Below, one piece after another: positions 1-12,300 of a stretch of DNA of 26,598 bases. A program made the position numbers and the translations under genes. Every line of letters begins with the position of its first letter. The stretch's first letter is position 1. The stretch is taken from NCBI GenBank assembly GCA_028565635.1, contig JAOXYB010049057.1, positions 1-26,598 of the forward strand, written 5' to 3'. The notes under the pieces are model-generated. The model saw only the letters and a list, made by a program, of their open reading frames with translations, was not told the origin of the DNA and ran no database searches. This DNA comes from Phoronis ovalis. Taxonomy: Eukaryota; Phoronida; Phoronidae.

Positions 1-196
1 TATTCTCTAAGAGGTAGGACAATCTTCAAAAATAAGTGCTGTAGAAAATAAGATGATATTTTGAAATATTATATTGTGTGATGATTGTTCAGCAGTTGCA
101 GTTATAAGTACATGTAAGTATTCAATATTATGGTCGAAAATGTGCTTGCATTTTTAAAACCTATCTAAATTAAATATTGGAAAAATTATTTTGTAG

Positions 197-863
197 AAGA
201 GTCAACATGTACAGTGTTCGGAGATCCGCACTACAGAAGTTTCGATGGTCGCATTTTTAATTTCCAGGGAACTTGTAAATATATCTTAACTCAGGATTGT
301 AGCAAACGACGTTCTTTTAGTGTTCGTGTACGAAATTACTCTCGAAGAAAAAATTCCTACGCATGGACGAAATATGTGATTCTTCATATCGGAGGAGTTA
401 AATTATCTCTAAGACAAAATCTACTCGTAAAATTGGACAAAGTTGCTGCAAAATTACCTCTAGTCGTAAAAAACGTGTTAACTGCTGAACAAGTAGGGCT
501 TTCTATCATTGTACGGACTAATGTGGGTGTTAGACTGTTATGGGATGGGGACAGCTATTTGGAAGTTACTGTTCCCGCTAAGTTCAAAGATCGTTTATGT
601 GGATTGTGTGGTAACTATAACGGCAAAGCGGCAGATGATTTTCTAGGTAGAGATAAAATAGCTTACACAAAATCTCACGGATTTGGGGACTCGTGGAGAT
701 ATGGTGCTAAATCTGCTTGTCAAAGAAAGGAGGATGTTAAAATTATATCACCTTGCGCAAATAACGTAACGAAAAAGAATGAAGCGGAGGAACATTGCCA
801 AGTGTTAAAGAGCAGGGTGTTCAAAAGATGTCACATGATAGTGGATGTTGCAGCTTATTTTAA
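197..863 (+). CDS. BMPER: BMPER-like, VWD domain exon (left copy)
   Basis: Mirror of 25460-26126. Acceptor ttttgtag ends at 196; donor gtaagt starts at 864. The GDPH codons are at 220-231. Confidence 0.87.
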
Positions 864-1738
864 GTAAGTAAACTTGAGAACTTTTCTTCGGTTTTAAGCT
901 AGTTACCGCAGAGCATCAAACCAAGGGATGTGGGATATTTGCTTTTAGTCATATGCAACTCTGAAATGATTTCGTTATTAATGTTCAAAGTAAGAAAAAG
1001 TAAAAATAATATGGACGTTTGCATTCTGTAAGATGGTTGTGTTAGTAACTTCATCTAATATACAAGGGGCCTGTTCTCAGAATTTCTCCTATTATAGTGC
1101 ATGTACAACAAATGCCTCATAAGTCTATAAATTCCTCCAAAAATGGAATCATAATTGTCTGAATAAGGAGATAACTTGCGTATCGTTTTTCCCCTAAATA
1201 TCGCACCCTATATTTTTCTGTAGGTCGTGCATTGTTGATACATGCGACTGTCCTAGTAAACGAGTGTGCGCTTGTGAATCAGTGAAAGCGTACGCACGTG
1301 CATGTTCTAACGAAGGCATCTATATATCTTGGACGCAACTATCACCTTGCACAGGTACTTCATTTTGAAAGAAGCACATGTTTGTAAAGTCATTATTTAA
1401 AGATTAATTGTAAAATTATGACAAATATAATGCGTGGTATATATATGCGTTATGCGGTTAAAAATGTGCCAGATAGTACTCCTTTTTGTCTAGAAATGCA
1501 GTTCACTAAAATTCTGAATCAATAATAGGTGCTTCTTGATACTTTTTTTGTTTCAGGCATATCATGCCCATTTGGAGCCATATTTCTCAACTGTTCTTCT
1601 TCTGAATTGAAAACGTGTGCAACTAAAACCAAAACAGTCACATTCGATACTCATTGCGTACCCGGATGTCAATGTCCACGTGGCATGGTTATGCACCTGA
1701 ACATGTGTATACCATCAAATGAATGCCCAGGAAGTTGA
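197..1738 (+). CDS. BMPER: BMPER/crossveinless-2-like BMP regulator, 3' part (left copy)
   Basis: Three exons are visible: 197-863, 1224-1354 and 1557-1738, with the TGA at 1736-1738. The first enters two bases into a codon and joins correctly to the VWC exon seen only on the other arm (26329-26380). The sequence gives K-E-S-T-C just before the VWD start. The VWD exon is also open upstream to GTG at 214, but that is mid-exon, not a start codon. The coding sequence is identical to the right copy. Its 5' remainder would lie left of the window if the palindrome continues. Confidence 0.85.
1224..1354 (+). CDS. BMPER: BMPER-like, C8 exon (left copy)
   Basis: Mirror of 24969-25099; the first base completes the AA|G lysine codon split by the preceding intron. 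Confidence 0.85.
1557..1738 (+). CDS. BMPER: BMPER-like, TIL-type last exon (left copy)
   Basis: Mirror of 24585-24766. The open frame begins earlier at 1529, but the acceptor tttcag ending at 1556 sets the exon start. Confidence 0.84.
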
Positions 1739-1906
1739 TCAGTATTATACAGTATAAGAACACAAGTAATAATAGATTTGTAACTGCCAGACTTTTCCAT
1801 TTTGATTGTATGCAAAACCATATGCTATACATTTGTTTACTTTCAATTTTCTTGTTTTTGAGAACATATGTTTCAGACCAACGTAATATAAGAAACTTTT
1901 TTACAA

Positions 1907-1912
1907 AATAAA
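1907..1912 (+). terminator. Polyadenylation signal of the left BMPER-like copy
   Basis: AATAAA lies 169 bases after the TGA stop, in AT-rich 3' UTR-like sequence. Confidence 0.55.
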
Positions 1913-2579
1913 AACTAGTTATGTGCGGTAGCTCTTACTTACAGAAAATTAGTTTTTAAGCAAAGTTATAAATGTTATCATTCGAAAAATGCTTACAGTA
2001 CAATATTAAATCCAAAATAATTTTTAACTATAAATAATAAATTAACTAGAAAGCACATTTTGTTGCTGCACTGAAGGTATTAAGAGACGGCTTTTACATC
2101 TCCGTATTTTATTGTTCGGCACTGTGAAATTTCTATATGCTATTTATTAAATTTATTTTTACATTATAAAACTGGTTGTTAATATTTGTTATTTGAAATA
2201 GCTAATATTCGTTAATTGCGGATCGTCAATAAGAACGTATCCGTCATAAGTAAACCATTACACGAGGCTTTGCTGACACTACATACGAATGTATACTACC
2301 GTCATATTAATTTACGGATTTTTTTTGGGGAGGGGCATGGCGTTTTAATTTTGGGTGTTTTGTAATGTCAACATGTTGTACTTTCTTTTGAAAGTCATAA
2401 AATTCTTGAAATCATGTCATTACATTTTTTTTTTTTAAATCGAAATTTGAATTTGTTACTTATATTTTTGTTACTGGAATAATACTATTCATGGTTAGGT
2501 TTGGTATTAACGCGAATTTCTCGAAATCAGTATGGTCAAGACAGCGCGAAAAATTAACTGGTAGTGCGTAAAAGGGTGT

Positions 2580-2717
2580 ATGCTGAGGGATCGCTTATCG
2601 CCAGGACCCAGGATGTTCGACCCATGGAAAAAGATACTGGAACAGGTCCGAAGAGGCGCTGAAGCCAGACTGAGCAAGCAAGCAGGGAAGACCAGCGGTC
2701 AGTCTGTAATTTTATAA
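2580..2717 (+). other. GC-richer island with a 45-codon open frame, possible repeat remnant (left)
   Basis: An ATG-to-TAA frame of 45 codons contains RLSPGPRMFDPWKKILEQVR, with balanced charge and a helix-like pattern, and lies in DNA visibly richer in G and C than its surroundings. The opposite strand is also open (2554-2766). No splice sites, signal peptide or known domain are recognised. It could be a decayed transposon or SINE fragment or an unrelated exon; it may not be a gene. Confidence 0.25.
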
Positions 2718-2828
2718 AGGATCTGTTACAGGCAGGATAGTTTTGACGGGGTAAATGGTGTGTCAATGAGTTGAGAAGAACAGATATTAAGTCTCTTTAT
2801 AAAATTCCAACATTTGATTCTGTCCTTA

Positions 2829-2834
2829 TTTATT
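2829..2834 (-). terminator. Polyadenylation signal of the left WSC/mucin copy
   Basis: AATAAA on the minus strand, mirror of the site at 23489-23494, 200 bases beyond the stop at 3034. Confidence 0.6.
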
Positions 2835-3033
2835 GATCACAGGCTAAGTAGAACAGTTTTGTTATGCACTGTTATTAAAAGGGACGCTTGAAATATGGAT
2901 AATAGCTAAAAAAAGTATAGTCATTTTCAAAAAGATGTGCCACTTTGAGCTAAACTTTCCGATATTTTGTAACAAGCTGGGAGAAAGCCCCGGCTATACT
3001 GATTAGGAAAATGCATCTTTGGCAAATGCATGC

Positions 3034-3313
3034 CTATCTACCTCTACCACCGGAGTCATCACACACATTCAGGTTTTGTGATCTTGGCGCATTTGCAAAC
3101 ATTGATCCTGTTTCGTCATTGTAGAATGTGGCGTTTGCTTCCAGTCTAAAAATAAGGCACTGATTAGAAGGCTCCGTGCTGTAATCACCAGCAAAATAAA
3201 ATCTGTCCTGTATTCGTCCTTGTGAACATGTTGTCGGCAAAACATACCGCCTGGTGGTTTGGTTTCTATGAGGCCCTGCTGTGGTACCAGACAATCCTTT
3301 CAGATCATATATG
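3034..3313 (-). CDS. Left copy, last exon and stop
   Basis: Mirror of 23010-23289; open frame continues upstream of 3313 into the intron, but the acceptor ccgtttcag and phase fix the exon start. Confidence 0.79.
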
Positions 3314-6300
3314 CTGAAACGGAGACAGTTACATAGATGCACACATGTTCCACTAAGGGCACGTGACAATACAGTGCCATTTGGTGCTAGTTTAACGTAT
3401 TGTACTCTAATTAGCTAGTTGAGCATATGTTTAAGTATTCAAAAATAAAAGATAAACTCTTAAAATGTAAGTTTAATGTTAAGTTATAATTACATTATAC
3501 AGATTAGAAACATTTACATTAGTTATCTACCGTAAAAAAATATATGTCCAACACCTCTGGAAAGCTTAAACTTTGGCCAAAATCAGCTTCAAAGAAAGAA
3601 TTCAAAAAAGCGTCAAAACTGTTTGAATTTTATCTCTTTTTTAAACTTCCTGATATAACCCATTGATAATAAAGGTTACCAAATTTGGTAAGAACGCGAT
3701 ATGTTCTAAAAAAGCGATAAAGAATTTGTCCTTGTACTTACTCATATTCGGCTCTTACTTTCGGTTCGTTCGCACTTATATATTGTGTCACATCCGCTGT
3801 AACATTAACTTCTTGAATTAACGTCACTTGCAGTGGCGCTGTGATGGTGAGATCTGTCGCCGGAATCAGACTCGAATCAGCACATGATAATGTCATGTAC
3901 TCATACACATTGGATTGATGCACTTGATTCCCGTTGCTAATTACGGCACCAGTAACGAAGTTTGTGATAGTAACCGTAGTTACGAATCGCAAAGAGCCTT
4001 CTGTTGGATATATCTTGTTGTTAAGGAAAAAACTTTCCGCCATTTTGCCGTCACATTTGTTGTCATTACCTTGAATAGTGTAATATTCCGTCTTTCCTAT
4101 TTTGTAACCAAAACGGTTATCACTCAAGCTGAAAACGGAAAAGCACGCTATGTAGTAAAGAAAATTTGCTAAGGAACTTAATAAACCGTAATAGTGCTAA
4201 TTTTAATCATAACTTTTCGTGTTTAGGCCTGCATACGTTGCAACACTATATTGGAAAGCTGCAAGTAGGTAAGCATTTCGAAGTTATCAATCATAGATAT
4301 TATATATTTAAGAAGTCTCCATTATAAAATAAAATAAAATAAAATAAAATTATAAATTGAAAATAAAATTACTTATAAATTATAAACACATTTCTGGTTA
4401 AGCTGGTTAGGTTATGATCTTTGTAAACCTTACCATTAAATAGTCATATAATAATAGTACTTTATGTATGCTAATTTATTCATTTCTAACTGTCTACTAT
4501 CCACCTGCGATTGAACAAAGCATTAAATATACCTGGATTTCCCAGAATCTTTCATTATAGTCATATACATATTCCAAGACTTTCAAGTAGATCTGATTTC
4601 AACCACAACTGTCTCGATCATATACAAGTGTGTTATAGAAGCCTTTTTTGGCGAGCCAAGTAACTATTAACTAGCTAGATATAGAGTGTAATTTTGTGAG
4701 AACCCTCAACAATGGTACTAGTAGCTACAGAGTGAGACATGTAGTTTTCTGGTAAAATTGAGCATTTTATGGAATGTAGTTTTGTCATTTTATTGCAGGT
4801 AACATGATATAAGTCAACTATTTTGATAATTAGCTGAGACTAATATTTAGTTAAACGATTTTTGAACTTCCTTTGCAGCTTACAGTCAAACTTTGACGTC
4901 GCTGTATCCTCATTTTTCTCAGTGGTGTTGACAATCAGATAATCACCTTTGATTGTAAATCTAGCTAATTAGTTGTAAACAGTTGGTGATAATTATCTCA
5001 ATGAAACTTTATCGGAGCAGAATGAGTGCTGATTAGCATGGAATTCATTGGCTGTGCATGCAGTTCTAGCTACTTATTGACTAATTTACTGCGTCTGAAT
5101 GTGGTTACAAAACAATGTGTATATATCCTACCTGAACTCTCCCTTGATGTATAATGTTGCCTGCATATTGCTATGGTTTATCCAATTGGATACAGTTGAT
5201 CCAATTGTCAACGTTTCAGAAGTTGCAATAACTGTTGGAGTTCCCGAAGCATACGTTATTCCTAATTGATATGTTTCTCCTGTAGGCCTTACAAGACACT
5301 TCAGTGAAATTGGTACTACCATTGGTATTGTTACGGACTTTATGCCGACTTGCTTGAAACTGCTTGACACTGTTGCATCAAATTTGGTCGTTTGTATGTT
5401 ATCATCATGATAGGTGAAATCAATTGGTATCGTTTCGTTTATCACCCCTTTACATCCGGCTGGCACTACATATGATTTTGTTGTCGATTTTATGAGTGCG
5501 GCTGCACCAAACCTGCAGCAGTAATATAATTATAAATACAAAGCCTAATTTTTTTCTGGGGATACAGGCTGAAGCAATATAACATTCACATGTAATATTC
5601 ACATATTTTCATATAAGAGCAATGTAACATCAGGCACCTTTAAACTGCATTCCTTGGAATGAATAATTCTTGTATTTAGTATTGTCTAAATGATTATCCG
5701 CTTGTTGCCTACGATTGAAAAGACGGTCCTTAGTTACAGCGTAATAATTACAATGTAGGCAACCGAAACCAAAAGGGTGGAATAGTTTGATGTAGTCGAT
5801 TTTTTTTTAATAATTACATTCTGGTAAAAAGAACAATATTGAGGATACATAAATCCGTGTAGTTCATGTAATGACGATTTATTATACAATTACCCGAACG
5901 TGTATGTTAGTACCACATCTATTGTTCCCGTGTTGTCGTAGGCTTTATAAAAGGTTGCCTGAATTGGCTCAACTTTTCCAAACAATATAATAGTAGGTAG
6001 CTGCATATCAATAATCCATTCAGTCCCCTTAGTGTTAGAACAAGGCAGAATAACCTGTTATAGATAAATATTTAAAAAAGAAAACCTTAAGTATCATCCA
6101 TAGTCTGTACTGATGACCTGCCAATGCCATAAATGTACATGCATGTCTATGTTTAATAAAAATAAATAAAACAGCTGGATTAAGGTATATCCTTATCAAT
6201 TAATACATTGCACCAGTTATCGCAATTCAGAACAACTGTCCATATGTACTGTACAAAACTAGTGGGAAATCGGTCATTCAGTTAAACATTGCATATTGAA

Positions 6301-9300
6301 TTTTTGCATTCTTATAAATAAACGGTGAAATATTTAATGTTAGAAAACGTGTAATTTTAGTCGTTGGAGACCTGCTTCGTATAGAGCATTCATATCTTGT
6401 TACCAGTCTCAAGAATCTACTACTGCTTTGATTTAAAACAAGAGCAAAATGATGCATTAACAATCACCGGAACCAAACAGTGTAAAGTCAAATTAGATGA
6501 AGATACTTATGCAAATCACTTTGGATTTCTTTTACACTATACTTACCTTGGGCTCTGAGACAATAACGAACTCTCGCTGTGAAGCAGTTGCTATGTTAAT
6601 ACCGTTACTGTAGTTCAGTACTGCGTTACCTACAACATGTAGTTTAAATCTCAGTAAAACAATTATATGTTATCTCTGTATCATATCCGTCTGTCACCTC
6701 AACTGTTAAAAAACGGTAACAAAATAACTATGTCACTAATAAACTGTGAAATGAAATCGTGTCGATGCTTGCGTCAGAAAACTCGTAGATATTAACAAAG
6801 ACGTTGAAAAATCAAAACTTTTGTCTTAATTTCATCCACAAAAAGGCTAGTCCATCGATAACATAAACTGGGAAGTGGATTTTTTCTCAGCACATCCTTG
6901 ACTTTGTACTCGAATAGTAAATCGGGCTAACAGTAGAAATGTTTAAGTTACAAGACATGCCAATGGCTTGCTAACTAACACACATGATACTACATTGTTT
7001 TATTGTAGGGTAGGTCTCTGTGTTAAATAATTGTAATATTTTGCACATTCTGTCTTGCATTGTAAAGCGCGCTCTGAGGATAATTACATCTAAACTGCTG
7101 TTAATGAAAGACTAAGTACAAAATCTACCTTCAAATTGTATTATTTTTCCTATATCCTCTACAGTGTAAGAGTAGATGAGATTCAGACTTTCTTGAATAA
7201 AGATGGAACATCCCTTTCGTATGGTGTATGTTTTATTTTCTGTGTGAAGAGTTCGAAAGTGGTCATCGTTTAAACTGAAATATATAATTTAATGTTCATC
7301 ATAGTACACGTTAATATATAATTATGACTCCCCAAGCACACTTACTTCACATGGAACTGAATCAGCTGGGTGCAGTATTTATAATGAAGCGGAACAAACA
7401 ACCTTTATAATATGGCACTCACAGTTTACAAACACTTCTCTGTTAAAAGCTAAAAACATCTATATGTTAAACTCGCAAAAAAACATTCTTGTTTATGTAC
7501 TGCAGCAGCTATACTCCTTATAGTTGATTAATATGACCATGCATATAATGAATTGTTATGACATGGATTGCTGCTGGCATAGTAATGTAAAATGTCATTA
7601 TTTACCTGTAGCTCATAATAACATCAACATCATTTGGTTGTTCCAGTTCACTGTGCTGTTTAGAGAAATTCACTTTCATGGTATAGGGTTCGTTTGGATA
7701 TGCAGTTTGACTGGTTATAACTATTGAAGTGACAAGCGCCCCTGGTGCATTCTGCTCGCAAGCCTCAGTAGTAGTTGGTTGGGTTGTCGTTGTTATAGGG
7801 TTTACTTTGAATTCACGAGCTTCTTGGAAACTTCCAAGTGTGTTCTCTATAAAAGACCATTAACACACTCTTCTTTTGTTACGCGTTTATTGTTATTTAT
7901 ACCAGGGATTATTTTACGGGAAAGTTAGTAATTATTAAAAGCCGATTTTAAAATAGGCAAATGGCTGATGGAACATGTTTAAATTTTAGGCAGCATTTAT
8001 AAGATCTTTTTTGAATGAGGCTTTATATGGCATAGCTATTGCGAACCATTAACGAAAGTAGCCCTTGTACACCTGCAGGTAAAGATATCTATATGTAATA
8101 AATGAATAATACTGGAAGTTCCTACCAGATGCTGTGTATGACGGATATGCATGATAAAGTTCTATCCGGTGCAATCCACCACATGTCAACGTAGTATCTC
8201 CTTTGCAAAACGAGCTACATGCGTCGTTGGCTAGCAATGCGTGGTCTTCGTAATCAATGTAAGCAGCACAAAGACATTGTGATTGATTCTCCAAGCCAGC
8301 TACTAATAAGCCATTTGACCTGGTAAAATAACACTTTGTTAAATTTAAAATAATACGTAAATGATAAACGCTAAAGCTAATTCATGTTTAAACTAAAGAA
8401 TGGAAATGAAATGAAGAAAAATGAAAAACGACATAACTACTAATAGCAATGTGTGCTCTAAATGCCAAACTACCTAATGAAAAGGTGACCAAATTAGTCC
8501 TGCAGACTATCGAGATGTACCAATTCCTCGTATGATCACACAACGTAGCAACGGCCAGTCTTTCGGCCTCTAAACAGAAGATTTTTATGGGAACTGTATT
8601 TTAGATCCGCACTTAGTCTGATATTCATTTGTAAAACATAAGTGGTAAAATAGTTATAGAGAGAGGTGCTAGAATTACTTAAAATAATATCCTTGAAATC
8701 ATTTTATTAACTTACAGGCAGTGGTCTTGGCAAAACGTTGGAGTCATGTGTGTTTCGTTGACAAGTTTTGTTCTGGCCATAAAAATATTGTTGACGCTAT
8801 CTTCAAAACATCCAATTCGGTTAAAACCTAAATAGTATAAGAAACAAAACTATTAGTTATTGAACACGTATCCAAGGAACGCTCCTATTAAAACGTCTGT
8901 TCTTAATGGATGTGTAGTCGAACTTTCCTATAACTTCAGGAAAAAGCTAAATTCGTTTCGGTCAAAGTTATACCAAAAACATATTTGTGTGAAGTGGTGT
9001 ATAAAAATATTTGTTTTCATTAACTTTTAATGCAGAAATATTTCAAGCGGCAGGCTGAATTTTATAATCATAAGTATTGTTACAATTGAAACGGATAGGA
9101 AAATCAAATGCACTCCAAAAAATACCATTACCTGTTCTTGTATAATGTACCTCCGCTCTTCCATGTAACGCGACAGAACCTAAATCGGAAGTGTAGTTAA
9201 CACTCAATACCAATTCTTCCTTAAAAGATGTCCTGCAATTTGCTGATAAATTGTACCACTTGGTTAACGGCTCATCTACAGAAGACGTTATTGAATTTCC

Positions 9301-12300
9301 AGCGCTATCATAAACGCTAAAAGAAAATCAATATGTTACCTGTCATGAAAGACTGTAACAATATAAACAAAAGTATTCTCTGCATGAATGCGTGTACAGT
9401 TTGTGATGATAATATAATCATTACATCGTAATTATAATTACATTATACGGTCTTAAGATTCCTTTACACTTTTTTCTCAAAGCAAACAGGTCAATGGCCT
9501 TCTCATGATTCGCAGACAGCTTTAGCTACGAAAGTTGAATATGTTAACTGATTAAAACTTAAAGTTATTTACTCGTTATTCCGCTCTTTTACCGAAAATT
9601 CCTCAGCCGTGGACACTTACTAATATTTTATCGTCAAATACATCTCTCCTTTCGTACTACTACTGCCATCCCCAGTATTGTTAAAGTCGAAGCTAAATAC
9701 TGCGCCCAATTCATACTGTGTTCCTTCTTCAACCCCATTTGTTGGGTATACCATGGTGATTAAGGCTGTTGTCAATGGACTAGAACGGCGATGTCGTGAA
9801 TGAGGTTCTACCTTATCCAGGGTTAATTTTAAATCAATCCAATTGCCATCAGACGGGTTCAGTAGTCTTTTCCATGCATTTGGCATCCAAGAGTCTATTT
9901 GTGTTTCTAGACCAGTGTCCATATATTTGCTTTGTTGCTGATGCACCTTCATCGAAGTGTCCGTGACTGAAGAGCCTTTTTGAAATTGTCTGTTTAAATC
10001 CGAAATAAACTGTTTCCCTTTACCATAAGAAATTTGTCTGCGCTCTCGCAGTGTTAGTGATCCATCGCATGGCAAATCTTTGGGTAATACAACAACAAAC
10101 TCCGTTTTGTTATTGCCTCTGGGTATGAAGTCAGTATTGTTTCTTTCGCCATCTGTCCAGTCGTAAACGGCATATGACGATTCAAGTATGTGGTTTGAAC
10201 TTATCGACGTAGAAATGCTAGGAGTCGTTTCAAAAAATTGATCGAATCTAATTTTTACTTTACATTTTGGTGGCACGGAATAGAACTGAGTCATGCTCAC
10301 TGGACTGTTTGCAACTGACATACTAAAAGTAAAATAATATGTAGCTATATAAATGTACTCTGTCATAGTTTATAAAAGCACCATTCCTAGCTATCTCATT
10401 TGTCAAATTTGAATTCGATAGACGTGTGTTGAAATTCCAAGCGACAGAGTTACCTTATCATGATTACACCAAAATTAAAATATAGTAAGAAATTAATCAG
10501 TTAGCTACACGTAAGATACACACTTACCTATATATGATTTCGAATAGTTGTCCTTTCTCATTATCATTAAAAATTTCCAATTTATAAAAACTGCTAAGAA
10601 TGTAATTTATTCCAGGAATGAGTTCGTGCGGTGCAACAGCTTCAACAGTTGTTTTCGCTGGTTCGTTATTTGTTGAACAACTTAATTCGACAAAGGATTG
10701 TAAAACAGCAAAGCTTGAATTGTACTGCTTCTTGTTGCCAATTTGCACATACGAATCGTTCGTTTTCAGGTATTTCCAAACCTCAGCATAAACGATTACT
10801 TTAGATGGTAGAGCCGATGGATAGTACGTGGCGTTCATTGTAAGAGTTTCGTTGAATATTACCTGGCAGTTTTCCCGAATAAGGTATAGCTGAGAGAAGT
10901 TAGTTGCTAATCCGAAATTATTACTGAACCTTAAAATATAATATGTACTTATAAGTTAAATATACATGTACAAAATGTGTAATATCTTTTTCGGTACTTT
11001 TTGTAAGTTTAAGATTCAAAACAGTTAGTCGATTTTTTATACATATATATTTTAATATATTCGCTGACGAAATTAATCAAAGTAAAATATTAATAGAAAC
11101 GCTGCGAAAGAAACTTGACGTGCTTCTAGATAATTTAATGTCATTAGTTATCATAAGTTTTCGCTTGAACTATTATAAACAGCTAAAATTAAGTTATAAC
11201 ATCGTGAAATTCATAATAGTTGATTGACTATTTTTTTGTCTGCTAATAAAATACTGAACTAAAAGTAATTACTGACTATGTTTTACTTAGCTGACAAGTG
11301 GACATCTACGTATATTCAGATATCAAGGCATATTAATTAATTTTTGTTTATAAATATGTATCGTTAATAATTACTTACTTGTAATCTACCCTGTAGATGT
11401 CCTCTTTGGGGCTTGTGTAAGTAAAATGAAATAAGGCTGTTTTAGTTGCTAAATGTCCTGGGGTAACAACAACTGGATGCGATATGTACACGTTTTCCGA
11501 ATTATTAACAGATGTGGCCTGACAGGGCAAAGTAATATACGGTGAGATGGTTGTCGTTGGTTGCTCAGTGCTTGTCGTGGGTAGCTCTGTGGTTGTCCTG
11601 GATGGCTCTGTGGTTGTCGTGGATGGCTCGGTAGTTGTCGTGGATGGCTCGGTAGTTGTCGTGGATGGCTCGGTGGTTGTCGTGGATGGCTCGGTAGTTG
11701 TAGTGGATGGCTCGGTAGTTGTAGTGGATGGCTCGGTGGTTGGCGTGGATGGCTCGGTGGTTGTCGTGGATGGCTTGGTGGTTGTCGTGGATGGCTCGGT
11801 GGTTGTCGTGGATGGCTCGGTGGTTGTCGTGGATGGCTCTGTAGTTGTCGTGGATGGCTCGGTGGTTGTCGTGGATGGCTCGGTAGTTGTCGTGGATGGC
11901 TCGGTGGTTGTCGTGGATGGCTCGGTAGTTGTAGTGGATGGCTCGGTGGTTGTCGTGGGCTGTTCCGTAGTAGAATCCATAACAGTCGTGGGCATTTCTG
12001 TTATGGGTGCTTGAGTAGTAGTCGTGAGTGGCTCAGTGGTTGTCGTGGACAGCTCGGTTGTTGTCGTACGAAGTTCCGTGGTTGTTGTTGGTTGATCGGT
12101 AGTTGTCGTTGGAAGATCGGTAGTTGTCGTTGGAAGTTCGGTAGTCGTCGTAGGTAGTTGAGTACTAAATGGCTCAGTTGTGGTCGTAAGTGGCTCAGTG
12201 GTTGTTGTAAGAGATTCGGTGGTTGTGGTAGGCTGTTTGGTAGTTGTTGGTGATGGTTCGGTCGTTGTTGTTGGTGGTTCGGTCGTTGTTGTTAGTGGTT

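Larger units (their letters stand above)
1739..3033. other. Convergent intergenic region, left arm
   Basis: This is the space between the stops of the two convergent genes, holding both 3' UTRs and poly(A) signals. It is very AT-rich, with a T12 run at 2425-2436, except for a GC-richer island at about 2565-2760. I see no tRNA, rRNA or complete gene. Confidence 0.6.

Noticed and set aside
1723-1911. Open frame of 62 codons overlapping the BMPER-like stop, mirror at 24412-24600
   Set aside because: It begins inside the last exon in another frame and runs into AT-rich 3' UTR; it is low-complexity and hydrophobic by composition.
3915-4172. Open frame of 85 codons on +, mirror at 22151-22408 on -
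   Set aside because: It is antisense to the module exon at 3742-4128, whose phase, splice sites and module signature support the minus strand.
6278-6463. Open frame of 61 codons on -, mirror at 19860-20045 on +
   Set aside because: It lies in an intron without fitting splice sites or any similarity to the modules.
7524-7727. Open frame of 67 codons on +, mirror at 18596-18799 on -
   Set aside because: It runs antisense across an exon and intron of the WSC/mucin gene, has no recognisable domain, and reflects chance.
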